From NCBI RefSeq assembly GCF_024129355.1, contig NZ_JAMXXP010000009.1, forward strand, positions 41,958 to 105,957: a stretch of 64,000 nt of DNA, in the 5' to 3' direction. The first letter of the stretch is position 1; every line of letters starts with the position of its first letter. The notes under the pieces are model-generated. The model saw only the letters and a program-made list of their open reading frames with translations. It searched no databases and was not told the DNA's origin. The DNA is from Acinetobacter lwoffii (GTDB lineage Bacteria > Pseudomonadota > Gammaproteobacteria > Pseudomonadales > Moraxellaceae). Both the position numbers and the translations under genes were made by a program. This document shows, one piece after another, positions 45,284-53,888 of the stretch.

Positions 45284-46135
45284 CTAAACAAAACTCTCCC
45301 AAATTCCGACCTGCCCCGGTTTAAGACTCGGGACATTACCGAGTTTAATCCAGGGCATATGATCGCCATGAAAATCACTGCCAATCGAAACTTTAAGATC
45401 ATGTTCAGCAATCATTCGATCCACCATCTGCCGGGTGGAACTTGGCTCAATTGCCGGGGGTAGTTCCACCGCATCTCCACCGAACTTGGCAAAGATTTCA
45501 ATCAGGTAGCGGATATTGGTCGCAGATAAATCATATTTGGTCGGATGTGCCAGCACGGCGAAGCCGCCACTTTCATGAATCACATGAATCGTGTCTTCAA
45601 GACTCAAGCCATCAAATTTGACATAGGCTTTCTTGCCTTCCTTAATATATTTATCAAAAGCCTGTTGTGCACGGTTCACAATCCCCTTTTCTACCAGCGT
45701 TTTGGCAATATGCGTCCGTGTCACCCGATCAGAGATATTGTCTACTTTGGCGAGCACATCAATATAAATATCCTCCCCAATTAAAGGAACCAGCAGATCA
45801 CAAATCTGTTTAGAGCGTTCAGCCCGGATTTTCTTTTGCTGATTGAGGGCTTTTTGTAAAGGCTCAGGATTTTGCATATTTAGCGCGACGATATGCACGC
45901 CATAGTTTTTTTTGGTGGCAGGGCGTGACCATTGGCTGGATATTTCCACCCCAGAAATGATCTTAATCTCATGATTTTTAGCGGCTTCCTCAGCCAATGC
46001 CAAACCGTCCATGGTGTCATGGTCCGTCAGGGCCAAAGTATGGACGAGTTTTTCCACAGCCGCTTCGACCAATTGCTGAGGACTGAAAGTTCCATCAGAA
46101 ATATTACTATGTGTATGTAAATCTACGCCGTGCAT
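45284..46135 (-). CDS. PHP-domain phosphoesterase (RNase AM / YciV-like)
   Basis: The 283-residue protein has the PHP metal-binding motifs DLHTHSNISDGT, LTDHDTMDG, the Glu in KIISGVEIS, LAHPTKY and the late GSDFHG. The family includes 5'-3' exoribonuclease/3',5'-nucleotide bisphosphate phosphatase (YciV, also called RNase AM, formerly TrpH). A nucleotide or RNA 5'-end processing role is likely. Its start is close to that of the divergent yciB, the normal neighbour. Confidence 0.88.
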   Translation of the reverse strand: MHGVDLHTHSNISDGTFSPQQLVEAAVEKLVHTLALTDHDTMDGLALAEEAAKNHEIKIISGVEISSQWSRPATKKNYGVHIVALNMQNPEPLQKALNQQKKIRAERSKQICDLLVPLIGEDIYIDVLAKVDNISDRVTRTHIAKTLVEKGIVNRAQQAFDKYIKEGKKAYVKFDGLSLEDTIHVIHESGGFAVLAHPTKYDLSATNIRYLIEIFAKFGGDAVELPPAIEPSSTRQMVDRMIAEHDLKVSIGSDFHGDHMPWIKLGNVPSLKPGQVGIWESFV

Positions 46136-46179
46136 CTCTATACTATGACATTTATTTGATCAGATTTAGATACTCTAAC

Positions 46180-46791
46180 ATGAAAGCACTTTTAGACTTT
46201 GTGCCACTCATTATTTTCTTTTATTTATATAAAACTGTAGATCCAAAAGACACTGACCATCAATTGCTGCAATTGATCGGTTCTGCGGGGGGTGTCGACA
46301 ATAATAATATTCTTGTTGCAACCACAGGTCTGATTATTTCCATGCTGGTCGTCTATGGTGCGTTATTTGTCATGCAAAAATTCCGTCTGGACAAGCAGCA
46401 ATGGATTGTCTTGTTTATGACGGTGATTTTTGGTGGCATCACCCTGATCCTCAGCGATGATTTTTATATCCGTCTAAAAGCCGTGTTACTGAATCTGGTC
46501 TTTGCCGGGGTCTTTTTATTATCCCCTTGGTTTAGCAAGGATAAAAAGCCTCTGATCCAGCGGTTATTTGGTCCAGTATTCAATCTAAGCGAAAAAGGCT
46601 GGTTCAAGCTGAACTATGCTTGGGTTGCCATGTTCGTACTGATGTCATTTCTGCATACCTTTTTCGCCTATTTGTGGATGGATGGAAAATATTGGGGTGA
46701 ATTTACCGCATTCGGTGACATGATCGTGATGTTTTCCTTTATCATTATTCAGTTTATTGTATTGCGCAAATACTTTAAGACCGCTGAATAA
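46180..46791 (+). CDS. yciB: Inner membrane-spanning protein YciB
   Basis: I start at the ATG at 46180, which gives the family start KALLDFVPLIIFFYLYK; the longer frame to 46111 adds residues not seen in the family. The 203-residue product has five or six membrane helices and the conserved FGPVFNLSEKGWFKLNYAW and KFRLDKQQW segments. YciB (septation protein A) affects envelope synthesis and cell division in Enterobacteria. It is followed by yciI as in many proteobacteria. Confidence 0.92.
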   Translation: MKALLDFVPLIIFFYLYKTVDPKDTDHQLLQLIGSAGGVDNNNILVATTGLIISMLVVYGALFVMQKFRLDKQQWIVLFMTVIFGGITLILSDDFYIRLKAVLLNLVFAGVFLLSPWFSKDKKPLIQRLFGPVFNLSEKGWFKLNYAWVAMFVLMSFLHTFFAYLWMDGKYWGEFTAFGDMIVMFSFIIIQFIVLRKYFKTAE

Positions 46792-46819
46792 GTCCAACTA
46801 CAAACGATTGAGAGTCATC

Positions 46820-47122
46820 ATGCCATTATTCGTCGTTAGCTGTACCGATCGGGAAGGTACAGTTGAAAAACGCCTCGCGATTCGTCCACAACATCTTGCA
46901 CGTCTGGAACAGTTAAATGCTGAAGGCCGCCTGATTGTTGCAGGTGCCATGCCTAAGGATCCAGCCAATCCACAGGCCGGTTTTTATGGCAGTACCATTA
47001 TTGTCGACTTTGACAGTCGTGAAGCGCTGGATACATGGCTACAGGATGAACCTTTCTTAAAAGAAGGTGTGTACGAACACATCGATGTTAAACCATTCAA
47101 TAAAGCATTCCCTCAAGGATAA
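46820..47122 (+). CDS. yciI: YciI family protein
   Basis: The start at 46820 gives the normal YciI beginning PLFVVSCTDREG; the open frame to 46757 overlaps yciB and is unlikely. The 100-residue protein has the ferredoxin-like YciI fold, with RPQHLARLEQLNAEGRLIVA, the GAMP turn and the acidic WLQDEPFLKEGVYE ending. The enzymatic function of YciI is not established. It lies 28 bases after yciB and 5 bases before the next gene, so the three genes form an operon. Confidence 0.9.
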   Translation: MPLFVVSCTDREGTVEKRLAIRPQHLARLEQLNAEGRLIVAGAMPKDPANPQAGFYGSTIIVDFDSREALDTWLQDEPFLKEGVYEHIDVKPFNKAFPQG

Positions 47123-47127
47123 GGTTC

Positions 47128-47637
47128 ATGCGTGTTGTTACTGCCAGTATCATTGGCCTATGTTTTATGATTTCTCCAGTATGGGCAGTCGAAGTTGCGC
47201 CTGCTCCTGTGACTCAGGAAAATCAGACAGCACAACCTCAAGGGACAGCGGTGACTTCCCAAACCCAGTCTACGCCGAAACCTGCCATTATTCCTGCCGT
47301 AGCATCTTCTGCCCAGCCGGTGCCACCTGCCGAGAATAAGCCATTAACTGCAGAAGAAATCGCCAAGCTCAAAGCCCAGCAAGATGCCAAGGTGAAAGCT
47401 TTGGTCAAAGATCAGGCCACCCGTTTGCAGCAACTGGAAAAAGCCAATCTGGAAGCACTATCGCAAAATCAAGAATTACAGCTCAAGAATGATAATCTTG
47501 GGGTGCAGGTACAGGTGCTGCAAAGTGAACGCAGTGCGCAGATGTTCCTCTACGGCGCTGCAACATTGGCAGTAGGTGTGCTGCTGGGCTTTCTGATCGC
47601 GAGCTATGTTTATACCAAACGTCGTCGTCAATGGTAA
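47128..47637 (+). CDS. Exported coiled-coil protein with C-terminal membrane helix
   Basis: The 169-residue product has an N-terminal signal peptide (VVTASIIGLCFMISPVWA). A Pro/Gln/Thr-rich stretch follows, then a coiled coil at about residues 85-135 (KLKAQQDAKVKALVKDQ, then LEKANLEALSQNQELQ) and a C-terminal membrane helix (FLYGAATLAVGVLLGFLIA) before a basic RRRQW end. The topology suggests a periplasmic coiled coil anchored in the inner membrane. AAGGATAAGG lies upstream. No named family recognised. Confidence 0.78.
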   Translation: MRVVTASIIGLCFMISPVWAVEVAPAPVTQENQTAQPQGTAVTSQTQSTPKPAIIPAVASSAQPVPPAENKPLTAEEIAKLKAQQDAKVKALVKDQATRLQQLEKANLEALSQNQELQLKNDNLGVQVQVLQSERSAQMFLYGAATLAVGVLLGFLIASYVYTKRRRQW

Positions 47638-47676
47638 GCTATAGCCCTTCCCGATATCTTTAAGGTTGTACCCGTT

Positions 47677-49575
47677 TTGTCGCATGCAATTCAAACTGCC
47701 GATCTGGATTGGCAATTGGTGGATGGCATTGATGTGCCTGTGTCCAAGCAATTTGGTGATGTGTATTTTTCCAAAGACAATGGCTTGCTGGAAACCCGGC
47801 ATGTCTTTTTAAATGGCAATGATCTCAGTACGCGTTTGGCAGATTTAAAACCTTTTGAATATTTCTGTGTCGGTGAAACGGGTTTTGGTACTGGTTTAAA
47901 TATTCTGGCCCTGTGGCAGCTCTGGCAACAGGTGCGTCCGGACAATCACAGTCATCTGCATGCCATTTCAGTTGAAAAATTTCCTCTTTCCAAAGCTGAT
48001 CTGATTCGAGCCTTAAATGCCTGGCCAGAACTCAAGCCTTTAGCCGATCAACTCATCTCTCAATATCCGATGCCAATTTCCGGCTGTCATCGTCTCAGTT
48101 TTCCTGAAAAACGATTCAGTCTGGATCTATGGCTGGGTGATGCACATGATGTTTTCCCGATGATTGAAAAAACTGCACCGGTAAACGCCTGGTTTCTGGA
48201 TGGCTTTGCGCCTTCCTGTAATCCGGACATGTGGGAAGAAAATGTTTTAAATAATATTGTACGTTTATCCGAGATTGGGACAACTTTTGCCTCTTTCAGT
48301 GTCGCTGGCGTTTTAAAACGTGGCTTAAAAAATCATGGGATTTCAATTTCCCGTCCACGTGGTTTTAAGCATAAGCGTGAAATGCTGAAAGCGATCTGGA
48401 ATCCCGCTGAAGAGACTGAAAGTTCATTAATACAAGAAATCACTCAAAAAAAAACTGAGCAAGATACAGAGTCCAATATCAGACCTCGCCAAATCGCTGT
48501 GATTGGCGCTGGAATCGCGGGTTTAAGTAGCGCATGGGCATTCGCTCAACGTGGTCATCAGGTTACGATTTACGACCAGTCAGCGCCACTCTCCGGAGGT
48601 TCTGGCAATCCACTGGCCTTGCTCAATCCCAAACTTTGTCCGGTTGAGCAAAGTGCTGAACATCTGATGACATTGGCTTGGCAACATGCCTTAAATCATT
48701 ATCAGAAATTTAAAGCTTTCCGCCCAATTCAGGTCAATCAACTCGCCTTAAAAAATCCTGAACAGCTTTTAGGATTGGCAGATGAATATCCTGAAGAAAT
48801 TCTGGCTGTACAAGATACAGAAGATCAGGAGATGCAAACTGCATTTCTAAGTTTAAAACTGTTAGAAGCTGGTGCGGTTTCACCGCATCAGTTACGTGAT
48901 GAAATTTTGCAGCATGCTAATATTCAATACGAGCAGGCTAAAATTAGCCATATTGAAGCTGCTACAAAACCTCAGCTATTTTCAGATAAACAGGATCTGG
49001 GTGAATTTGATCATGTGATTGTCTGTACTGCGCGAGAAACAGCACAATTCTTTGCAGATTATCCAGTGTTGAAACCGATTCGCGGACAGGTGAGCTGGAT
49101 GAATAATCAAGCCCAGCCTTTAAGTCAAAATATTGCCTATAGCTACGGCGGTTATTGTATGCAACTGGATGCTGAACATTTGATCTTGGGTGCTTCTTTT
49201 TATCCAGGTCGGGATGATATCGAGGTGTTAGCAGAAGACCATGTGCATAACTACGAACTGATCCACAGCGTATTCCCAGAATATGCAGCAACCCTGCCTG
49301 ATGTCGCGACCTGGCAAGGTCGGGCTTCGGTTCGTGCGCAAAGTCAGGATTATTTCCCCCTGCTCGGTAAAATGAAAGCCGATGAGGAAATTTACAGCTT
49401 TGCCGGTCTAGGCTCCAAAGGCTTTTTATTTGCACCCTTGTGTAGTGAAATTCTGGCTGCCCAGATTCTCGGCGAAGCCTGTCCGGTACCATCAAGTTTA
49501 ATAAAAAAACTCAGTGTGACCCGTTTTCAAAAGAAAGTTAAAACGAAGAAACCGTATTTTAAGCTACAAATTTAA
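47677..49575 (+). CDS. mnmC: Bifunctional tRNA mnm5U34 biosynthesis protein MnmC
   Basis: The 632-residue protein has both MnmC domains. The methyltransferase part (residues 1-~245) shows ETGFGTGLNILALWQLW and WFLDGFAPSCNPDMW. The FAD oxidoreductase part from about residue 270 starts AVIGAGIAGLSSAWAFAQRG and includes GGSGNPLALLNPK and the late GLGSKGFLFAPL. Together they convert cmnm5U34 to mnm5U34 in tRNA wobble positions. The start is a TTG at 47677, which yields the familiar SHAIQTADLDWQ N-terminus; no in-frame ATG fits. Confidence 0.95.
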   Translation: MSHAIQTADLDWQLVDGIDVPVSKQFGDVYFSKDNGLLETRHVFLNGNDLSTRLADLKPFEYFCVGETGFGTGLNILALWQLWQQVRPDNHSHLHAISVEKFPLSKADLIRALNAWPELKPLADQLISQYPMPISGCHRLSFPEKRFSLDLWLGDAHDVFPMIEKTAPVNAWFLDGFAPSCNPDMWEENVLNNIVRLSEIGTTFASFSVAGVLKRGLKNHGISISRPRGFKHKREMLKAIWNPAEETESSLIQEITQKKTEQDTESNIRPRQIAVIGAGIAGLSSAWAFAQRGHQVTIYDQSAPLSGGSGNPLALLNPKLCPVEQSAEHLMTLAWQHALNHYQKFKAFRPIQVNQLALKNPEQLLGLADEYPEEILAVQDTEDQEMQTAFLSLKLLEAGAVSPHQLRDEILQHANIQYEQAKISHIEAATKPQLFSDKQDLGEFDHVIVCTARETAQFFADYPVLKPIRGQVSWMNNQAQPLSQNIAYSYGGYCMQLDAEHLILGASFYPGRDDIEVLAEDHVHNYELIHSVFPEYAATLPDVATWQGRASVRAQSQDYFPLLGKMKADEEIYSFAGLGSKGFLFAPLCSEILAAQILGEACPVPSSLIKKLSVTRFQKKVKTKKPYFKLQI

Positions 49576-49588
49576 TTACTATTTTGAA

Positions 49589-49695
49589 TGAATCCCCCTA
49601 AATCCCCCTTTAAAAAAGGGGGGACTTTTCTCTACTTTTATGAATAAATAGAATAGATGTAGCTCCTCCCTTTAGAAAAGGGAGGTTGGGAGGCA
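49589..49695. repeat. Intergenic hairpin repeat, CCCTCCTTT/AAAGGAGGG family, copy 2
   Basis: Two hairpins (49604-49623 and about 49665-49685) with ccccctttaaaaaagggggg and cctccctttagaaaagggagg, flanked by outer pairing tccccc/gggagg. Same design as the element at 1135-1266. Confidence 0.65.
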
Positions 49696-49711
49696 TTAAA
49701 TCTCACCCATT

Positions 49712-49739
49712 AAAAAAGCGCCTTGCGGCGCTTTTTTTT
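49712..49739. terminator. Terminator between mnmC and rhodanese gene
   Basis: aaaaaagcgcc/ggcgctttttttt stem with TTGC-type loop; serves both convergent genes. Confidence 0.9.
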
Positions 49740-49749
49740 GACAGAATGC

Positions 49750-50064
49750 TTATACACCCTGTTCAAGCGGTAAGCCTGCATCACGGGCAGCACGAGTACC
49801 ACCCATCAGAATGACATATTCACGTGAGCTGTCAAAACCCTCTAGTTTTTCCGCAGCACGTGGAGCTTTACTGCCCCCACCACACAAGATGTAAATGGGT
49901 TGATCCGCTGACACCTGAGTTAGGCTTTCTGCTGAAAGATCGTTAATGGGCTGATTCACCGCCCCTTTCACGTGTGCTTCAGCAAAAGCACTTGAATCGC
50001 GTACATCCCAGATAATTGCATTTTCTGGGAACTCAAATGTTGTAATTTCTTGTTTACGGATCAT
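49750..50064 (-). CDS. Rhodanese-like single-domain protein
   Basis: AAAGGAG stands 7 bases before the ATG at 50064, so I use this start over the longer frame. The 104-residue protein is one rhodanese domain: IIWDVRDSSAFAEAHVKGAV and the active-site loop IYILCGGGSKAPRAAEKL, where the loop Cys would carry the persulfide. Such small cytoplasmic proteins transfer sulfur; the partner is unknown. It is divergent from the YajQ gene. Confidence 0.87.
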   Translation of the reverse strand: MIRKQEITTFEFPENAIIWDVRDSSAFAEAHVKGAVNQPINDLSAESLTQVSADQPIYILCGGGSKAPRAAEKLEGFDSSREYVILMGGTRAARDAGLPLEQGV

Positions 50065-50155
50065 TGCGCACTCCTTTGATGTAAACAACACTTGGCAAAT
50101 GAAGAAAACATCCCTAGCATCTCAGATATTCTTTCCCTTTGTAAAGGTCTAAACT

Positions 50156-50644
50156 ATGCCTTCTTTCGATATTGTTTCTGAATTAGAAATTTTTGAAGTA
50201 AATCATGCAGTTCAAAACACCCAAAAAGAAATTGCGACCCGCTTCGATTTCCGTGGTCAGGACGTTTCTATTGAACTGAATGAAAAAAACAAGGAAATCA
50301 AAATCTCGACTGAAAGCGATTTCCAGTGTGAACAAGTTTATAGCATGCTGGAAAGTCATTTCTTTAAACGCAAAGTCGATATTCAGGCGCTTGATCCACA
50401 AAAAATGACGGCTTCTGGCAAAAATGTGATTCAGGTGATCAAGCTTAAAGATGGTCTTGACTCAGATACCGCAAAAAAAATTAATAAAGCCATTAAAGAA
50501 AGTGGGATTAAGGCGCAATCTTCTATTCAGGGCGACAAGATTCGTGTGACTGATAAAAAACGCGATACCTTGCAGCAAGTAATGGCATTCTTGAAAGAAC
50601 AGCAATTTGGTTTGCCTTTACAGTTCAATAACTTTAAAGATTAA
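50156..50644 (+). CDS. YajQ family nucleotide-binding protein
   Basis: The 162-residue protein matches the YajQ family along its length: PSFDIVSELEIFEVNHAVQN at the start, TRFDFRGQDVSIELNEKNK, and GIKAQSSIQGDKIRVTDKKR near the end. Family members bind cyclic di-GMP or other nucleotides through a split ferredoxin-like fold. It is transcribed with the downstream thioesterase-like gene (28-base gap). Confidence 0.93.
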   Translation: MPSFDIVSELEIFEVNHAVQNTQKEIATRFDFRGQDVSIELNEKNKEIKISTESDFQCEQVYSMLESHFFKRKVDIQALDPQKMTASGKNVIQVIKLKDGLDSDTAKKINKAIKESGIKAQSSIQGDKIRVTDKKRDTLQQVMAFLKEQQFGLPLQFNNFKD

Positions 50645-50672
50645 GACCGTTCTGTGTCTTGAAGAAGGAATT

Positions 50673-51176
50673 ATGACGCATCGCAATCGACTGACCAAAC
50701 TGGTAAAAGCTACTTCCAGACTACCTCAAGCTATTCGTAGTACTTTATTGAGTAAAACCTTTGGCCGGATTATTCCCATGGTAGGTTCTGCCAAGATTCG
50801 CTATGTAGAACTCAGTGGGGAAAAAGTGGTGGTCACAATCGCCAACCATAAAGCCATGCAAAACCATATTGGTCAGGTACATGCCTGCGCCATGGCCTTA
50901 GTGGCAGAAACTGCAACCGGCTTTGTGACGGCAATGAATGTGCCGGATACCGCGATTGTATTAATCAAAAGCTTGAAGATTGATTTTAAACGTCCGACCA
51001 AAGGCGCCATGACTGCAGTCGCTACCTTGACGCCGGAGCAACAAGCACTCATGCAAAGCTCCGATAAAGGCGAAACATTGGTTCAGGTCACGGTCACGGA
51101 TGAATCCGGAGAAACGCCGATTCAATGTGAAATGCTCTGGGCCTGGATTGCCAAAGATCAGCTCAAGCAATCATAA
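50673..51176 (+). CDS. DUF4442 (hotdog-fold thioesterase-like) protein
   Basis: The start at 50673 follows AGAAGGA by 6 bases; the upstream extension overlaps yajQ and lacks this. The 167-residue product has the DUF4442 pattern: an N-terminal basic helix (NRLTKLVKATSRLPQAIRST), GRIIPMVGSAKIRYVEL, and the hotdog core NHIGQVHACAMALVAETATG, where NHxGxxHA resembles the substrate-binding helix of thioesterases. Substrate unknown. Confidence 0.82.
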   Translation: MTHRNRLTKLVKATSRLPQAIRSTLLSKTFGRIIPMVGSAKIRYVELSGEKVVVTIANHKAMQNHIGQVHACAMALVAETATGFVTAMNVPDTAIVLIKSLKIDFKRPTKGAMTAVATLTPEQQALMQSSDKGETLVQVTVTDESGETPIQCEMLWAWIAKDQLKQS

Positions 51177-51196
51177 TTTCTTCTTTTAGACAAAAA

Positions 51197-51227
51197 AAAT
51201 CCCAGATATTAAATCTGGGATTTTTTA
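51197..51227. terminator. Bidirectional terminator
   Basis: aaaatcccagat/atctgggatttttt stem with a 5-base loop between the DUF4442 and acyl-CoA thioesterase genes. Confidence 0.9.
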
Positions 51228-51237
51228 TTTCAAGTCA

Positions 51238-51678
51238 TCATTGTGCTGATTGCGACTCTAAAAGCTTCTGTTTCGCTTCTTCCGGAATCAGACGCTTGTT
51301 ACCTTTGACATCTACAGCAACAAAGGTAAACACACCTTCAGTCACCCGAATTGGTGGGCGTGAATCATCATGACTGTCCCAAACCTCAATTTCCATCTGG
51401 ATAGATGTTTTTCCAACTTTGAGAATTTTGGTATAACAACTAATCACGTCCCCGACTTTCACCGGTACCAGAAAAGTCATCTGGTTAATTGAAATCGTGG
51501 CACAACGCCCCTTTGAAAATCGTTCTGCGTGAATCGCGCCTGCTAAGTCCATTTGTGAAACGATCCAGCCACCAAAGACATCACCACTCCAGTTGGTATC
51601 TGCAGGCATTGCGATCGTCTGTAGGGAAAGAATCCCCTCTGGTCTTACTTGAGAATCTGACACTTTCACTCCAGGCAT
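51238..51678 (-). CDS. Acyl-CoA thioesterase (YciA-like)
   Basis: The 146-residue hotdog protein has the YciA/acyl-CoA hydrolase motifs MPADTNWSGDVFGGWIVSQMD (only the GDVFGGWIVSQMD part is diagnostic, with the catalytic Asp) and GAIHAERFSKGRCATISINQ. It hydrolyses acyl-CoA thioesters. It is 5 bases after trxC on the same strand and probably in the same operon. Confidence 0.9.
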   Translation of the reverse strand: MPGVKVSDSQVRPEGILSLQTIAMPADTNWSGDVFGGWIVSQMDLAGAIHAERFSKGRCATISINQMTFLVPVKVGDVISCYTKILKVGKTSIQMEIEVWDSHDDSRPPIRVTEGVFTFVAVDVKGNKRLIPEEAKQKLLESQSAQ

Positions 51679-51683
51679 TTGAA

Positions 51684-52115
51684 TTAGGGTTGGGTATTTA
51701 ACTGCTGATCAAGCCATTTTTGCAGCTCGCTTGACCGTAATGCACCGCTTATTCTAGCAATTTCGTTGCTTTTATTCATCAACACCAGTGTCGGAATACT
51801 GCGAACATTAAATGCAGAACTTAAGCGCGGATTCGCTTCTGTATCAATTTTTGCAAAAACCACATTTGGATATTGTTTTGCGACAGTTGCAAAATGCGGT
51901 GCCATCATTTTACAGGGACCACACCATTCTGCCCAGAGATCAATCAGGATTGGCAAGTCACTATGCGTGACAAACTGGCTAAAATTCTGTTCATTCAGCT
52001 CAATTGGTACCAGTGGAATCAGGGCTTGATGACATTGACCACAAGCAGGGTTGGCAGTGAGTTTATCTTCAGGGACACGGTTTTTGGCCAGACATTCCGG
52101 ACATACAATAATCAT
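51684..52115 (-). CDS. trxC: Thioredoxin 2
   Basis: The 143-residue protein is TrxC type: an N-terminal zinc-binding domain with two CxxC pairs (IIVCPECLAKNRVPEDKL and ACGQCHQAL) and a thioredoxin domain with the active site WAEWCGPCKMMAP. It reduces protein disulfides in the cytoplasm and is linked to oxidative stress in E. coli. Its start codon directly follows the stop of the upstream alpha/beta hydrolase gene, so translation is likely coupled. Confidence 0.94.
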   Translation of the reverse strand: MIIVCPECLAKNRVPEDKLTANPACGQCHQALIPLVPIELNEQNFSQFVTHSDLPILIDLWAEWCGPCKMMAPHFATVAKQYPNVVFAKIDTEANPRLSSAFNVRSIPTLVLMNKSNEIARISGALRSSELQKWLDQQLNTQP

Positions 52116-53012
52116 CTAGCGCACTCCAATATGTTGATGTAAGAATTCTAATTGGGTCGAAACTGCTTTTTCAAACCATTCCCCATGATAAATATCAAAA
52201 TGCCGGATATTCCACTCATGATATTGCACAAATGGTGCAATATTGGTCGCAGTTTCCCGACTGGATTCAATTGGAATCAGACTATCCAGTTTTGCCGCAA
52301 TAAATAGGACTGGAATGTTAATCTTTCTGACTTCCTGAATCGGTCGATAGCGCATCAGTTTAAAGAATGCCCGTGCAGGAATGTGACCACTCCAGTAATA
52401 ATCCGGATTGACAATCGACAGATAACCTTCATAACTGTCCTGCGTCGGCATAAAACAGAGTTCATGCGGATCAACCACAGGCAAGGTCTTCGGTGCCATA
52501 CCGACCTTGGCCCCCATATAGTCCTGACTGGAGACTTTAAGCGCCTTGGGGAGTTGCTGTAAAGGATATAGTTGGGCACTTTCAGCCCCATCGACAAAAG
52601 GCACCTGTACCATCGCCGCCTGAATATTTTTCAGTTCCGCTGCAAGCGTCAATACATGCCCACCACTTAAGGCCGTTCCCCAGAGCACGATCCGTTTACT
52701 GTCAATCGATTTGCGTTCCTGAATATGTCTGATCATGGTTCGCCAGTCATCGAGCTGGGCATTGATCGACACCAGTTCACGCGGACGCCCAGTGCTGCCG
52801 CCCCAATAGCGATAATCAAATAACACCACCGCATAGCCGGCACTGGCAAAACGCTGGGCATATTGCACCAGTTTAAATTGACGTAAGGCAGCCAGACCAT
52901 GTGCCATCAAAATTACGGCGGGTTTTTCTATATTTTTAGGCCGATAAAAATCTGCAGCAATCACTTCCTGACCGCTTTTGACATACAGTGGTTCAACTGT
53001 ATAAGCCTGCAT
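52116..53012 (-). CDS. Alpha/beta hydrolase
   Basis: The 298-residue protein has the alpha/beta-hydrolase fold of the serine aminopeptidase S33-like group. HG in ILMAHGLAALRQFK is the oxyanion region, the nucleophile elbow is GTALSGGHVLTLA, and the catalytic acid/His lie near LFIAAKLDSLIPIESS and DIYHGEWF. The nucleophile motif is A-L-S-G-G rather than the common G-x-S-x-G. Substrate unknown. First gene of the trxC-thioesterase unit. Confidence 0.85.
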   Translation of the reverse strand: MQAYTVEPLYVKSGQEVIAADFYRPKNIEKPAVILMAHGLAALRQFKLVQYAQRFASAGYAVVLFDYRYWGGSTGRPRELVSINAQLDDWRTMIRHIQERKSIDSKRIVLWGTALSGGHVLTLAAELKNIQAAMVQVPFVDGAESAQLYPLQQLPKALKVSSQDYMGAKVGMAPKTLPVVDPHELCFMPTQDSYEGYLSIVNPDYYWSGHIPARAFFKLMRYRPIQEVRKINIPVLFIAAKLDSLIPIESSRETATNIAPFVQYHEWNIRHFDIYHGEWFEKAVSTQLEFLHQHIGVR

Positions 53013-53137
53013 ACGCGCTCCATTGCGTTATCTTATGGTTATCATCATTTATAAAAATTTCAGAACAGGTTCAGCATGTTTTCAGCTTAATGCTATCATA
53101 AAGCATATCGATATAAATGAAATGATGGAGTGGCGTC

Positions 53138-53473
53138 ATGAGCGAAAATGTAGGTTTTGCAGGTCAAATTGGTCCGGAACACGTAATCCAAGTGGTTGAG
53201 AAAGGCTTTAAATCGATTATCAACAACCGTCCGGACATGGAAGGTGGTGCTGAGCAGCCAACCAGTGCACAAATCGAGGAAGCTGCACGCAATGCCGGTC
53301 TGGATTATGTATTCCAGCCAGTAGTAGCCGGTCAGATTACTGAGCTTGATGTACGCACTTTTGCCAATCATTACAATGAATTGCCAAAACCTATCCTGAT
53401 GTTCTGTCGTACTGGAAACCGCTCGAATAATTTATATCAGCTGGCAAAACAGATGGACCTGCTGGATGACTAA
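53138..53473 (+). CDS. DUF442 / TIGR01244 sulfur transferase-like protein (cytoplasmic)
   Basis: The 111-residue protein matches the DUF442 (beta-lactamase hydrolase-like) family, a dual-specificity-phosphatase fold with a rhodanese-type role suggested. The GFKSIINNRPDMEGGAEQPT motif and the phosphatase-loop MFCRTGNRSNNLY near the C-terminus are present. GGAG precedes the ATG. It has no signal peptide. An exported paralogue overlaps its end by 8 bases. Confidence 0.88.
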   Translation: MSENVGFAGQIGPEHVIQVVEKGFKSIINNRPDMEGGAEQPTSAQIEEAARNAGLDYVFQPVVAGQITELDVRTFANHYNELPKPILMFCRTGNRSNNLYQLAKQMDLLDD

Positions 53474-53888
53474 GTCGTTTTGGAAAGGTGTGTTACTAGC
53501 AACCTGTTTTAGCTGTATTACACCTGTTTTTGCTGCAAATGACCTTAGCCGTGCGCTGACCTCTACGGTGAGTGTCACGGGGCAAATGACACCAAGCAAG
53601 TTCCAGCAATTGATTCAGCAAGGTTTTAAATCTGTAATTGTAAACCGCCCTGATCAGGAGACTGGTAATAATGTCACGGTGAGTCAACTACGCTCCATTG
53701 CGGAGAAATCTCAAGTGAGTGTGATTTATCAGCCTGTAGTGAGTGGCCAAATTTCTCAAGCCAATATTGAGGAATTTGCGCGATATTATAATGAGCTGCC
53801 TAAACCGATTTTGATGGTTTGCCGAAGTGGTACACGTTCAGCAGCTTTGTTCAATCAGGCGAAATCTCAAGGATTGATTCATGAATAA
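53466..53888 (+). CDS. DUF442 paralogue with signal peptide
   Basis: The 140-residue product begins with a signal peptide (WKGVLLATCFSCITPVFA, cleaved near residue 22) and then has the same fold as its neighbour: GFKSVIVNRPDQETGNNVT and the loop MVCRSGTRSAALF. The pair therefore look like a gene duplication with one cytoplasmic and one periplasmic copy. Its ATG overlaps the previous stop and its own end overlaps the start of a 34-residue lipoprotein gene. Confidence 0.85.
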   Translation: MTKSFWKGVLLATCFSCITPVFAANDLSRALTSTVSVTGQMTPSKFQQLIQQGFKSVIVNRPDQETGNNVTVSQLRSIAEKSQVSVIYQPVVSGQISQANIEEFARYYNELPKPILMVCRSGTRSAALFNQAKSQGLIHE

